Positions 8,557 through 16,489 of a stretch of 64,000 nt of DNA are shown here, one piece after another. Under the pieces are notes generated by a model. It made no database searches, was not told the DNA's origin, and saw only the letters and a program-made list of their open reading frames with translations. The translations under genes and the position numbers were made by a program. This stretch comes from Nocardia coubleae NBRC 108252 (GTDB lineage: Bacteria; Actinomycetota; Actinomycetes; Mycobacteriales; Mycobacteriaceae): contig NZ_BDBD01000008.1 of assembly GCF_001612805.1 (NCBI RefSeq), positions 1-64,000 on the forward strand, given 5' to 3'. Numbering within the stretch: the first letter of the stretch is position 1; the number at the start of each line of letters is the position of its first letter.

Positions 8557-9954
8557 GTGATGATGAGCACTCGAGACAGCGCGACGAAGCGACGTCCGAA
8601 CGACACGTCCGCGGTCGGCCTCAACCAGCCCAAACGGGACTGGATGGGCGCTGCGATGCGCGCTTTGACGACCGTGACCGGGTCGGAGTTCGCCGGCAAG
8701 TACAAGCTGCGCAAACCCATCGAACGCATCACCTACGAGGGCACCAAGACCGGGTTCCGGACTCTCGGCGCGGCGACCCGCACCTTCGGCAAGGTCACCG
8801 GCGGCGGCGAGCCCAAGCGGCTACCCGACAACGAGGCCAAGACCAAGGACTACTTCGACCTCACCCCCACCGACGATCAGAAGATGATCGTCGAGACGGT
8901 GAAGGATTTCGCCGGGGAAATTCTGCGCCCGGCCGCCTACGAAGCCGACGCGGCCGCCAAGGCCCCGCGCGATCTGCTCGATCGCGCCGCCGAACTCGGC
9001 ATCACCCTGATCAACGTTCCCGAGGAGCTCGAGGGCGCGGCCGCCGAGCGCGGCGCGGTCACCAATTCGCTGGTGGCCGAGGCCCTCGCCTACGGCGACA
9101 TGGGTCTCGCGCTGCCGATTCTCGCGCCGAGCGGTGTGGCGGTCGCGCTGTCGCAGTGGGGCACCGACGCCCAGCAGCGCACCTACCTGCCCGCCTTCAC
9201 CGGCGAGAACGTGCCGCAGGCCTCGGTGGTCATCAGCGAGCCGCGCGCCCTGTTCGACCCGTTCGCCCTGCAGACCAAGGCCACCCGCTCCCCCAGCGGC
9301 TACCGCCTCAACGGCGTGAAGAGCCTGGTCCCGGCGGCCGCCGACGCCGAACTGTTCCTGGTGGCGGCCGAGCTCGACGGACGCCCGGCGCTGTTCATCG
9401 TCGAGTCCGACGCGGCGGGCCTGGTGGTGGAGGCCGACCCGAGCATGGGTCTGCGCGCCGCCGGTCTGGGTCGGCTGATCCTGGACAACGTCGCGGTCGG
9501 CACCGACGCGATCCTCGGCGACGGTGACGCCGCCGCCCGCGCGGCCGAGTACGCCGACGCCGTGCAGCTGGCCCGCCTCGGCTGGGCCTCGCTCGCGGTC
9601 GGCACCGGTCAGGCCGTGCTCGACTACGTGATCCCCTACGTCAACGAGCGTGAGGCGTTCGGCGAGCCGATCTCGCACCGCCAGGCGGTGGCGTTCATGG
9701 TCGCCAATATCGCGATCGAGCTCGACGGTCTGCGCCTGGTCACCCTGCGCGGCGCCTCGCGCGCGGAGCAGGGCCTGTCGTTCGCCCGTGAGGCGGCGCT
9801 GGCGCGCAAGCTCGCCACCGACAAGGGCATGCAGATCGGCCTCGACGGTGTGCAGTTGCTCGGCGGCCACGGCTTCACCAAGGAGCACCCGGTCGAGCGC
9901 TGGTATCGCGATCTTCGTGCCATCGGCGTCGCCGAGGGCATCGTGCTGGTGTAG
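8557..9954 (+). CDS. fadE24: Acyl-CoA dehydrogenase, FadE24-like
   Basis: The protein is 465 aa and collinear with M. tuberculosis FadE24 (Rv3139) from the N-terminal TGSEF motif to the C-terminal ERWYRDLRAIGVAEG. It is an FAD-dependent acyl-CoA dehydrogenase that would introduce the alpha-beta double bond in an acyl- or sterol-side-chain-like CoA ester. It carries the family's basic N-terminal extension of about 90 residues before the dehydrogenase domain (HPTD-type residues 100 onward). GTG 8557, ATG 8560 and ATG 8563 are all possible starts; GAGGA at 8546-8550 fits the first two. It is followed 33 nt later by fadE23. Confidence 0.9.
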   Translation: MMMSTRDSATKRRPNDTSAVGLNQPKRDWMGAAMRALTTVTGSEFAGKYKLRKPIERITYEGTKTGFRTLGAATRTFGKVTGGGEPKRLPDNEAKTKDYFDLTPTDDQKMIVETVKDFAGEILRPAAYEADAAAKAPRDLLDRAAELGITLINVPEELEGAAAERGAVTNSLVAEALAYGDMGLALPILAPSGVAVALSQWGTDAQQRTYLPAFTGENVPQASVVISEPRALFDPFALQTKATRSPSGYRLNGVKSLVPAAADAELFLVAAELDGRPALFIVESDAAGLVVEADPSMGLRAAGLGRLILDNVAVGTDAILGDGDAAARAAEYADAVQLARLGWASLAVGTGQAVLDYVIPYVNEREAFGEPISHRQAVAFMVANIAIELDGLRLVTLRGASRAEQGLSFAREAALARKLATDKGMQIGLDGVQLLGGHGFTKEHPVERWYRDLRAIGVAEGIVLV

Positions 9955-9987
9955 CGGCCGCTTTTCTTACCTTCCAGGAGACTTCCC

Positions 9988-11202
9988 ATGATCAATCTCG
10001 AACTCCCCAAGAAGCTGAAGGCGAGCGCCAACCAGGCCCACCAGGTCGCCGCCCAGATCTTCCGCCCGATCTCGCGCAAGTACGACCTCGCCGAGCACGC
10101 GTACCCGGTCGAACTCGACACCATGTCGGCCATGGTCGAGGGCCTCGCCGACTCGGGCACCCAGCAGATCGGCGGCGCCTCCGGCGGCCGTGGCGACACC
10201 GCCACCGACCTGCTGACAGCCAACGCCAACGGCGGCAACATGTCGTCGCTGATGAACACCCTCGAAACCGCGTGGGGTGATGTCGGCCTGCTGCTGACCA
10301 TCCCCTACCAGGGCCTCGGCAATGCCGCGATCGCCGCGGTGGCCACCGACGAGCAGCTGGAGCGGTTCGGCAAGGTGTGGGCCTCGATGGCCATCACCGA
10401 GCCCGCCTTCGGTTCCGACTCCGCGGCCGTGTCGACGACCGCCGTGCTCGACGGCGACGAGTGGGTGCTCAACGGCGAGAAGATCTTCGTCACCGCCGGT
10501 GAGCGGTCCACCCACATCGTGGTGTGGGCGACGGTGGACAAGAGCCTCGGCCGGGCGGCGATCAAGTCGTTCGTCGTCCCTCGTGACGCTCCGGGTCTTT
10601 CGGTGGCGCGGCTCGAGCACAAGCTCGGCATCAAGGCCTCCGACACCGCGGTGCTGCTGCTGCAGGACTGCCGCATTCCGAAGGACAACATCCTCGGTTC
10701 GCCGGAAGTGAACGTGGAGAAGGGTTTTGCCGGGGTCATGCAGACCTTCGACAACACCCGTCCGCTGGTGGCCGCGATGGCCATCGGTGTCGCCCGCGCC
10801 GCGCTCGAGGAGCTGCGCACCATCCTCACCGAGGCAGGTGTCGACATCTCCTACGACACCCCCGCGATGAACCAGCACGCCGCGGCGGCCGAATTCCTGC
10901 GGATGGAAGCCGATTACGAGGCGGCCTACCTGCTCGCCCTGCGCGCGGCGTGGATGGCCGACAACAAGAAGCCGAACTCGCTCGAGGCCTCGATGTCGAA
11001 GGCCAAAGCGGGCCGCACCGGCACCGACGTCACCCTCAAGGCCGTGGAACTCGCAGGCGCGCTCGGCTACTCGCAGCGCCTGCTCCTGGAGAAGTGGGGC
11101 CGCGACTCGAAGATCCTCGACATCTTCGAGGGCACCCAGCAGATCCAGCAGCTGATCGTCGCCCGGCGCATCCTCGGCAAGACCAGCGCCGAACTGAAGT
11201 GA
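9988..11202 (+). CDS. fadE23: Acyl-CoA dehydrogenase, FadE23-like
   Basis: The protein is 404 aa with ATG 9988 behind an AGGAG site. The three-domain acyl-CoA dehydrogenase fold is clear: ITEPAFGSDSA in the FAD-binding beta domain and the C-terminal ILDIFEGTQQIQQLIVARR helix. It is the partner of the upstream FadE24; in mycobacteria FadE23 (Rv3140) and FadE24 are adjacent, and FadE pairs of this kind often form heterotetramers. Heterotetramer formation here is an inference. The operon ends in a strong terminator. Confidence 0.9.
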   Translation: MINLELPKKLKASANQAHQVAAQIFRPISRKYDLAEHAYPVELDTMSAMVEGLADSGTQQIGGASGGRGDTATDLLTANANGGNMSSLMNTLETAWGDVGLLLTIPYQGLGNAAIAAVATDEQLERFGKVWASMAITEPAFGSDSAAVSTTAVLDGDEWVLNGEKIFVTAGERSTHIVVWATVDKSLGRAAIKSFVVPRDAPGLSVARLEHKLGIKASDTAVLLLQDCRIPKDNILGSPEVNVEKGFAGVMQTFDNTRPLVAAMAIGVARAALEELRTILTEAGVDISYDTPAMNQHAAAAEFLRMEADYEAAYLLALRAAWMADNKKPNSLEASMSKAKAGRTGTDVTLKAVELAGALGYSQRLLLEKWGRDSKILDIFEGTQQIQQLIVARRILGKTSAELK

Positions 11203-11210
11203 TCGGTTAG

Positions 11211-11249
11211 CGAAACCGGTGCGGATCATGCAGATCCGCACCGGTTTCG
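11211..11249. terminator. Bidirectional hairpin after fadE23
   Basis: CGAAACCGGTGCGGATC (11211-11227) pairs perfectly with its complement at 11233-11249 across a 5-nt loop, giving a 17-bp stem between the convergent fadE23 and vapC genes. It is followed by a T-containing tract, not a long U run. Confidence 0.75.
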
Positions 11250-11259
11250 TATTCGTAGC

Positions 11260-11661
11260 TCACCTCGACGAACCCGGAGACTCCCAGTTCAAGCCGGCAG
11301 CTTCGGCCGCTTCGCCCAGGCGCTTGTCGAAGGTCACCAATGCCGTCAGATCGGCGGCGAGCTCCAGCGCGGTCGCGAGATGGATCGCATCGAGGCAGCG
11401 GATCGACGGCGGTGACACCGCAGCGGCATCCGCCCGCACAATCGGATCGATCTCCACGCGGTCCACCCGTGCCAGCACGGCGGGCACATTGATCAAATCC
11501 GCGGGCGCGGCCACCCGGACCGCCCGGACGAGTTCCACCTCGGCCAGCGCTGAAGTCAGCCACGCCATCTCGGTTCGCTCGCCGAGCCAATCGAGCAGCG
11601 CATCGGTCTCTGCCTCCCGGTGGACCAGCTTCACCAACGCGCTCGTGTCGAAGTACAGCAT
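11260..11661 (-). CDS. vapC: PIN-domain ribonuclease toxin, VapC family
   Basis: VapC toxins are PIN-domain endoribonucleases that cut tRNA or rRNA when freed from their antitoxin. This 133-aa protein keeps the acidic catalytic set: D5 (YFDTSALVK), E43 (EVEL), D91 (LDAIHLATAL) and D112 (TFDKRL). Its ATG overlaps the antitoxin stop codon (TGATG at 11663-11659), the standard coupling for this class. Confidence 0.9.
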   Translation of the reverse strand: MLYFDTSALVKLVHREAETDALLDWLGERTEMAWLTSALAEVELVRAVRVAAPADLINVPAVLARVDRVEIDPIVRADAAAVSPPSIRCLDAIHLATALELAADLTALVTFDKRLGEAAEAAGLNWESPGSSR

Positions 11662-11954
11662 CAGTAGCGTTCGCCGTCCCTGAGATCCTGCAAGGCGGCG
11701 CTGACAGCGTTGTCGCTATCGGTGTCGGTCGAGCCACGGCGCAGCTGCGCCAGCAACTCAGCACGTCCTTGTGTAGCCGGACGTGCCCGGCGCTGCGCAA
11801 TGAGTCTGGAGCGCACATCGCCATCCGGGTCGACCGGAACGATGCGCCCGATAACACGTCCACGCTCGGTGATGTCCACCGATTCCCCCGATTTCACCAG
11901 CGCGAGACACCGAGCCGTGTGGTGCGAGAGTTCACGAACTGGAACAGTAGCCAT
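11661..11954 (-). CDS. vapB: Phd/YefM-type antitoxin of VapC
   Basis: The 97-aa protein starts MATVPVRELSHHTARCLA and has the Phd/YefM N-terminal DNA-binding fold (ESVDITERGRVIGRIVP), followed by an extended Arg- and Asp-rich C-terminus that would wrap the toxin. An in-frame ATG 36 nt further upstream lies across the palindromic operator, so ATG 11954 is preferred. Confidence 0.87.
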   Translation of the reverse strand: MATVPVRELSHHTARCLALVKSGESVDITERGRVIGRIVPVDPDGDVRSRLIAQRRARPATQGRAELLAQLRRGSTDTDSDNAVSAALQDLRDGERY

Positions 11955-11960
11955 AGCTTT

Positions 11961-11973
11961 AAGTGTGACACTT
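11961..11973. promoter_or_regulatory. Probable VapB operator
   Basis: AAGTGTGACACTT is a perfect odd-centred palindrome (6-bp arms) 6 nt upstream of the vapB start codon, within a locally A/T-rich stretch. Phd-type antitoxins bind such sites to repress their own operon. Confidence 0.6.
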
Positions 11974-11994
11974 TTTTGTAAAACATGCATGAAG

Positions 11995-12021
11995 CGGTCG
12001 GTCGGCTAAGCCGGCCGACCG
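11995..12021. terminator. Hairpin at the end of the mycothiol-type isomerase gene
   Basis: A 12-bp GC-rich stem with one wobble pair and a TAA loop spans the stop codon of the 12006-12581 gene, ahead of the vapBC promoter. There is no U tract. Confidence 0.4.
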
Positions 12022-12581
12022 GTGGCGAGAAGTAGGAGGTCGATGGCAGGGGCTTTGATGTCTTCGGGGCCTTCGCCGTAGGTCCAGTCGGTGTCGGTGG
12101 CGGTCAATCGGGTTGCGCGGAAACGTTTCTTGGCGCCGTAGAAGCGGCTGGCGATGGCGTAGTCGAGGGCGGGGACGACGCGGTCGACGGGGGTGTCGTA
12201 GGGGCGCGCGAGGGGGCGGGCCACGTCTTGGCCGTGGACGATGATGTCGACCAAGGGGTCGAGGACGCCCGCGCCGGGTGCGCGGCGGGTCGAGTCGGCG
12301 AAGGCGCGGAGTTCGGTGAGCAGTTCGGCCGGGGTGTGGCGGGCGGCGCGGGTGGTGGCCAGCTCGGCGTTCATCCGGTTCCAGTTGCCCTTGGCGCGCA
12401 GGACGGCAACGAGGGTCTCGCGCAGGGTGTCGGTGGTGCTGACGTGGGCGAGGACGTCGTGGATCGTCCAGCCCGGGCACAGTGACGGGGTGGCCCATTC
12501 GCCGGGGGTGAGGTCTTCGAGAAAGTCGGCGAGGGCGAGCCGTTCGGCTCGCACCCAGTTCTGCACCTGCGCGTCGTCCAT
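12006..12581 (-). CDS. Mycothiol-dependent maleylpyruvate isomerase-like (DinB-fold) protein
   Basis: A 191-aa protein of the maleylpyruvate isomerase N-terminal domain family, a DinB-like four-helix bundle that binds a divalent metal and in several cases uses mycothiol. Motifs CPGWTIHDVLAHV near residues 35-48 and the later DIIVHGQDV supply the likely metal-binding histidines and acid. ATG 12581 was chosen because GGGAG lies 8 nt upstream. The real substrate is unknown. Confidence 0.8.
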   Translation of the reverse strand: MDDAQVQNWVRAERLALADFLEDLTPGEWATPSLCPGWTIHDVLAHVSTTDTLRETLVAVLRAKGNWNRMNAELATTRAARHTPAELLTELRAFADSTRRAPGAGVLDPLVDIIVHGQDVARPLARPYDTPVDRVVPALDYAIASRFYGAKKRFRATRLTATDTDWTYGEGPEDIKAPAIDLLLLATGRPA

Positions 12582-12651
12582 GACCATGTCTCCCATTCGT
12601 CGTTCGCTACCGGTACCGACGACACGAACGCACGAAACTCATCGACGTGCG

Positions 12652-12855
12652 ATGATTCCCACCGTGGGGAAGAACTCGAAGCCGAATGCCGTCATCATCC
12701 TCGGCGCAGCCGGTGGCGCGGCGATCGGTTTGCTCGTCGCGAACTGGAGTGCGATGCGGGCGGTCGTCTACGCGGTGATCTGGCTGGTCGCCGCGGGGAT
12801 TCTGCTCTATCGGCACCGCCGGGAAACAGCGGAGAAGACCGCCGAACGGGAGTGA
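12652..12855 (+). CDS. Small two-helix membrane protein
   Basis: The product has 67 codons from ATG 12652 (63 from GTG 12664). Two hydrophobic helices (AVIILGAAGGAAIGLLVA and VVYAVIWLVAAGILLY) are joined by a short loop and followed by a charged tail rich in Arg, Glu and Lys. Codon use is typical of the genome. I do not recognise a family. It ends 2 nt from the convergent DUF5996 gene. Confidence 0.6.
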   Translation: MIPTVGKNSKPNAVIILGAAGGAAIGLLVANWSAMRAVVYAVIWLVAAGILLYRHRRETAEKTAERE

Positions 12856-12857
12856 CC

Positions 12858-13820
12858 TCAGATGGTTGCCGCGTCGTCGGCGTGGAGGCGGCGGTCCAGG
12901 CGGTACGGGTTCACATCGAGCAGCGCCCGATCCCAGTCGGCCAGATCGGCAGCGGCGGCGTAGGTCGTATCGAGGAAGTGCAGGAGGGTGGCGTCGGGGT
13001 CGTCCGACTCACGTACCACCTCGTACGGCAGGACGAACTCGCCGAGTGCCGTGTCCCAGTGCGCGCCGTCGGGCCCCGCGGGCCGCGACGAATATCCGTC
13101 GGGGGCCGGATAGCTGTAGGCGTAGAACATGCCTTCGGTGCCGCCGGGCCAGAAACCCGCGCTGGCGCATTCACGCGAATACGCCTCCTCCATCACCCAG
13201 TTCGCGCAGTTGGGCGCCCCGCCGGGATGCGTCGGCGCGCTACGCCCGGAGAAGCGGGTACACGCCAGGTCGAGCGAACCCCAGAACAGATGCACCGGGC
13301 TGGACTTTCCGGCGAAGCCTGCTCGCCACAGCTGGAACACCCGATTCGCCTGCACGAGTTGCTGCCAGTAGACGCCGACCGCATCGGCGTCGTAGGACTG
13401 ATGAACGGTGTCCTCGGCGAACGGGATCGCGGGGTCGACCTCGTTCGGCGAGGCCTCGATATCGACCGTGATGTCCAAGCGTCCGAGCACCTCGACGAGC
13501 TCGGCGTAGAAATCGGCGACCGTGCGTGGTCGCAGCGCGAGCGTGGCCCGGCGTCCGTCGCTGGTGCGCAGCACGAGTTCGTGTGCGGCGAAATCGAATT
13601 CGATGTCGAGAATGCGGCCGTCGACCGGGATGGCGCCGGTGGCCAACCCCCGCGCGCTCACCGTGAACGTGACGTTCCACCAATGGTTGATCAGCGGCGT
13701 GCCCGCCATCTTCAGCTTGCCGACGATCTGCGACCACATGTGCAGGGTGTCGCGGGTATCGGACCAGGTGTCGACCTTCAGTGCGGGCCAGCGGGCCTTC
13801 TCCGGTGTCAGTCGAGCCAT
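12858..13820 (-). CDS. DUF5996 family protein
   Basis: The protein is 320 aa and matches the DUF5996 family in full: WPALKVDTW and TLHMWSQIVGKLKMAGTP at the start, the conserved FWGSLDLACTRFSGR block, then the ECASAGFWPGG motif. It has no signal peptide or transmembrane segment. The function of the family is not established. ATG 13820 has AAGGAG upstream; a frame extension to 13952 would overlap the divergent promoter. Confidence 0.85.
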   Translation of the reverse strand: MARLTPEKARWPALKVDTWSDTRDTLHMWSQIVGKLKMAGTPLINHWWNVTFTVSARGLATGAIPVDGRILDIEFDFAAHELVLRTSDGRRATLALRPRTVADFYAELVEVLGRLDITVDIEASPNEVDPAIPFAEDTVHQSYDADAVGVYWQQLVQANRVFQLWRAGFAGKSSPVHLFWGSLDLACTRFSGRSAPTHPGGAPNCANWVMEEAYSRECASAGFWPGGTEGMFYAYSYPAPDGYSSRPAGPDGAHWDTALGEFVLPYEVVRESDDPDATLLHFLDTTYAAAADLADWDRALLDVNPYRLDRRLHADDAATI

Positions 13821-13905
13821 CGGGTTCTCACTCCTTCGGTACGCGGCGAGCGGTCGGATTCCGTGGAGCAGCCTCATCCTACGGCGAGTCGACACTTGTC
13901 TGAGA

Positions 13906-13933
13906 CCCTGGGTCTCATATAACGTGCGAGCTG
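13906..13933 (+). promoter_or_regulatory. Promoter with embedded palindromic operator for the AurF-like gene
   Basis: A -35-like TTGTCT (13906-13911) and -10 TATAAC (13928-13933) are 16 bp apart, and a perfect 17-bp palindrome with 8-bp arms, TGAGACCC-T-GGGTCTCA (13911-13927), fills the spacer. A repressor bound there would block RNA polymerase directly. Confidence 0.65.
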
Positions 13934-13957
13934 CGCCACACGAAGGAGACACCGCTG

Positions 13958-14941
13958 ATGCTGTCGACAGCCAAGAACACCGCGACCGATCCCGAGTACC
14001 ACGAGATCCTGCGCAACCTGTCCGAAGGCTCGGTGAACCGGCACTTCGATCCCTATGTCGACATCGATTGGGATTCGCCCGAGTTCGCCGTGCACAGCGA
14101 CGACCCGCGCTGGGTCATGCCCGACGAGGACCCGCTCGGCCGTCACCCCTGGTACAGGGCGCAACCGCTCGAGAAGCAGATCGCCATCGGGATGTGGCGC
14201 CAGGCCGGTATCGCCAAGGTCGGCCTGGATTTCGAGCAGCTGCTCATCCGCGGTCTGATGCAGTACCTGATCTCGGTACCCAACGGTGATCCGGAATTCC
14301 GGTACGTCACGCACGAGGCTGCCGAAGAGTGCAACCACACGATGATGTTCCAGGAGATGATCAACCGCATCGGCTACCGCGATGTGATCGGCATGGGCAC
14401 GATCGACCGCAAGCTCACGATGATCATCTGGCCCGCGGTCAAGTACTTCCCCGAGCTGTTCTTCACGATGATCCTCGGCGGCGAGGAACCGATCGATCAC
14501 CTGCAGAAGTCGTTGCTGCGCGGCGGTGTGGACCTGCATCCGATGGTGCACCGGGTGATGCAGATCCACGTGGCCGAGGAAGCCCGCCACATCTCCTTCG
14601 CGCACGAGTACCTGCGCCGCAACGTGCCGGGCATGAACGTGGTCACCAAATCCCTGCTGTCGGTGCTGTTCCCGCTCGCGATGCGGATCATGCTCGACAT
14701 GATCATGACCCCGCCCAAGGAGTTCGTCGAGAAGTTCGACATCCCCGCCGAAGTGATGCGCGACGCCTACTGGTCGAACCCGGAATCGCAGACCATGATG
14801 CGCAATATCTTCGGCGATGTGCGTGCGCTGGCCACCAACAGCGGCCTGATGAACCCGGTTTCGCGCCTGGCGTGGCGGCTGCTCGGTATCGACGGTCCCG
14901 TCACCCGGTACCGCAGCGAACCGGCCCGCAAGGCCGCCTGA
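13958..14941 (+). CDS. AurF-like diiron oxygenase
   Basis: The protein is 327 aa and resembles the AurF N-oxygenase family, ferritin-like diiron proteins that oxidise aryl amines or other substrates with O2. Two ExxH-type iron-binding helices are visible: THEAAEECNHTMMFQEM and HVAEEARHISFAHEYL, with further acidic and His residues between them. Members in mycobacteria and nocardiae are mostly uncharacterised, so N-oxygenation is family knowledge and the substrate is open. Expression is probably controlled by the operator at 13911-13927. Confidence 0.82.
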   Translation: MLSTAKNTATDPEYHEILRNLSEGSVNRHFDPYVDIDWDSPEFAVHSDDPRWVMPDEDPLGRHPWYRAQPLEKQIAIGMWRQAGIAKVGLDFEQLLIRGLMQYLISVPNGDPEFRYVTHEAAEECNHTMMFQEMINRIGYRDVIGMGTIDRKLTMIIWPAVKYFPELFFTMILGGEEPIDHLQKSLLRGGVDLHPMVHRVMQIHVAEEARHISFAHEYLRRNVPGMNVVTKSLLSVLFPLAMRIMLDMIMTPPKEFVEKFDIPAEVMRDAYWSNPESQTMMRNIFGDVRALATNSGLMNPVSRLAWRLLGIDGPVTRYRSEPARKAA

Positions 14942-14954
14942 GTCGAATTCGCCG

Positions 14955-14988
14955 TATCCCACTGTACACAGCGATGTACAGTGGGATA
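14955..14988. promoter_or_regulatory. Perfect 14-bp inverted repeat at the antitoxin start
   Basis: TATCCCACTGTACA (14955-14968) and its exact complement TGTACAGTGGGATA (14975-14988) are separated by CAGCGA. The right arm ends on the A of the antitoxin's start codon. It could be an autoregulatory operator, an RNA hairpin hiding the start, or both. Confidence 0.7.
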
Positions 14989-15302
14989 TGGCCGATTACG
15001 AGAGTGTTCCGCTGACCGAATTACGAGGTCAGCTCGGTAGTGTTTTCGACGGGGTGTCCGCGAGCGGACGACCGGTGATCGTCACCAGGGAGGGGAAAGA
15101 ATTGGTCGCAGTGGTACCGGCGGAAGTGTTGCGGCACGCGGCATTGCCGCCCGCCTATTTCAACGACGACCTGCGCGAACAGATCCTCGGCAGGCTCGAT
15201 GACCGGATCAAACAGCATTCCGCCGAAGACATCGCCGAGGCGGAGGCGAAACTGAGCAAGGTGATGGGCGCGCTCGACGGCACGAGCGCGAGCCGCCGGT
15301 GA
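14988..15302 (+). CDS. Phd/YefM-type antitoxin
   Basis: The protein is 104 aa with the Phd/YefM N-terminal fold (VPLTELRGQLGSVFDGVSAS, then RPVIVTREGKELVAVVPAEV) and a helical C-terminus rich in charged residues. It overlaps the next gene by four bases (GTGA), as in toxin-antitoxin operons. The inverted repeat at its start codon fits autoregulation. There is no Shine-Dalgarno because the repeat occupies that place. Confidence 0.82.
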   Translation: MADYESVPLTELRGQLGSVFDGVSASGRPVIVTREGKELVAVVPAEVLRHAALPPAYFNDDLREQILGRLDDRIKQHSAEDIAEAEAKLSKVMGALDGTSASRR

Positions 15303-15676
15303 GCGTCGCCGACCACACCGCCCTCACCTCGCTTGCCCTGTCCCCGCTGTTCGGGCAGGTCATCATGCGCCAGTTCACCCAGCAGCGCCGCATCATGGTG
15401 GTGCCGACGGTGAGCTTGATGGCCGCCATGCGCGCGGTCGACAATGTCGACGAACTCGGCCGCCTGCTCGACAACCGCGTCGCGGTGCGCTGGGCCGATC
15501 TCGACGCGGCCGGCGCCATTCGCACGGGAACCACCGTTCCCATCGCCGACAATCACACCGATTGGCCGCTCATCGCCCCGGTCGTCTTCACCGCGCAGAA
15601 TCTCGACATGCCGGTGCTCACCGCGAAACCCGAGTTGTATCGCGGATACAAGGTGCACGTCGCCCCGATGCCCTGA
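15299..15676 (+). CDS. Putative toxin partner with degenerate PIN-like pattern
   Basis: A 125-aa protein coupled to the antitoxin by a GTGA overlap. The order of elements resembles a PIN domain: an N-terminal strand with an Asp (VADHTALTSLAL, D5), a middle VPTVSLMAA helix, a later helix with D88 (TDWPLIAPVVFTA) and the strand-turn VLTAKPELYRG. The acidic residues expected in the middle helix and in the last turn are missing (S/L and K110 instead). I infer a PIN-like toxin that is either nuclease-dead or uses a different metal site. It is not a confident family match. Confidence 0.6.
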   Translation: MSVADHTALTSLALSPLFGQVIMRQFTQQRRIMVVPTVSLMAAMRAVDNVDELGRLLDNRVAVRWADLDAAGAIRTGTTVPIADNHTDWPLIAPVVFTAQNLDMPVLTAKPELYRGYKVHVAPMP

Positions 15677-15777
15677 ACTGTATTTTCGCGGGGGCGGCCG
15701 ATAAACGTGATCCAGGTCTCCGTTACGGTGCCAGCGACAGGAAAAGCTGTACCAGGAACACTCTAGGAGAGCTGGTT

Positions 15778-16398
15778 ATGCAGAGTTTCATGCGTCGTTT
15801 CACCACCGCGGTAGCCGCGACCTCGGTCGCCGCCGCCATTGTTTTCGCCGGCCCCGCCGTCGCCGAACCCACCGAGACCCAGACCGTCGACGTGGCTGCC
15901 GCCGTGTCCCAGCTGCGTACCTCCGTCGCTGGCAACCCCGGCGCGCTCGCCGCCCTCGACCAGCTCGTCGCCGACGGCACGGTCGATGTCGCCCTGCCGG
16001 CCCAGCCGTTCCAGATCCCCGCCACCTCCGATATCGGCCAGAACGGTGGCGGTCCCGGCGTGTACGGCTCGGGTATCGCGCTCGATGTCGACGGTTTCCG
16101 CTTCGGCTTCTTCGGCGGACCGGGCACCATCTCGCCGAATCAGAACGGCGCCAAGCTCGAGGTGATGTGGCTGAACCTGTCGAACGGGCAGAGCGGGACC
16201 GCCGTGCTCACCGAGCACATGGACGTCCCCGTCGACACCACCATCCGCACCGCGCCGCTGAACACCGGCGGCGGCCTGATCGTCGCCGCGGTGTACGGCA
16301 GCCTGTGGCACCGCTGGCCCGACGCCGGCCAGCCCGACGGTTACGCCTACCGGCTCGGCCACATCCAGCAGCCGTCGTTCGGCGCCGTCACGCGCTGA
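15778..16398 (+). CDS. Secreted protein of unknown function
   Basis: The 206-aa protein has a clear Sec signal peptide (MQSFMRRFTTAVAA followed by a hydrophobic core) with a likely signal peptidase I site after AVA at residue 29. The mature part is Gly/Ala/Pro-rich, contains VYGSGIALDVDGFRFGFFGG and no cysteine, and ends in a Trp/Tyr-rich segment. ATG 15778 has AGGAG upstream. It resembles small exported proteins seen in nocardiae and rhodococci, without known function. A terminator follows. Confidence 0.75.
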   Translation: MQSFMRRFTTAVAATSVAAAIVFAGPAVAEPTETQTVDVAAAVSQLRTSVAGNPGALAALDQLVADGTVDVALPAQPFQIPATSDIGQNGGGPGVYGSGIALDVDGFRFGFFGGPGTISPNQNGAKLEVMWLNLSNGQSGTAVLTEHMDVPVDTTIRTAPLNTGGGLIVAAVYGSLWHRWPDAGQPDGYAYRLGHIQQPSFGAVTR

Positions 16399-16413
16399 TT
16401 CGCACCGACAACG

Positions 16414-16443
16414 ACACCCCGGGTCCGCATGGTCCCGGGGTGT
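16414..16443 (+). terminator. Hairpin after the secreted-protein gene
   Basis: ACACCCCGGG (16414-16423) pairs with CCCGGGGTGT (16434-16443), 10 bp with a 10-nt loop. It is followed by TTCG rather than a U tract. Confidence 0.55.
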
Positions 16444-16489
16444 TCGCGTCGGGGCAACAGCGGATCCGGCGGTGGCGTAGGTTGACCGC

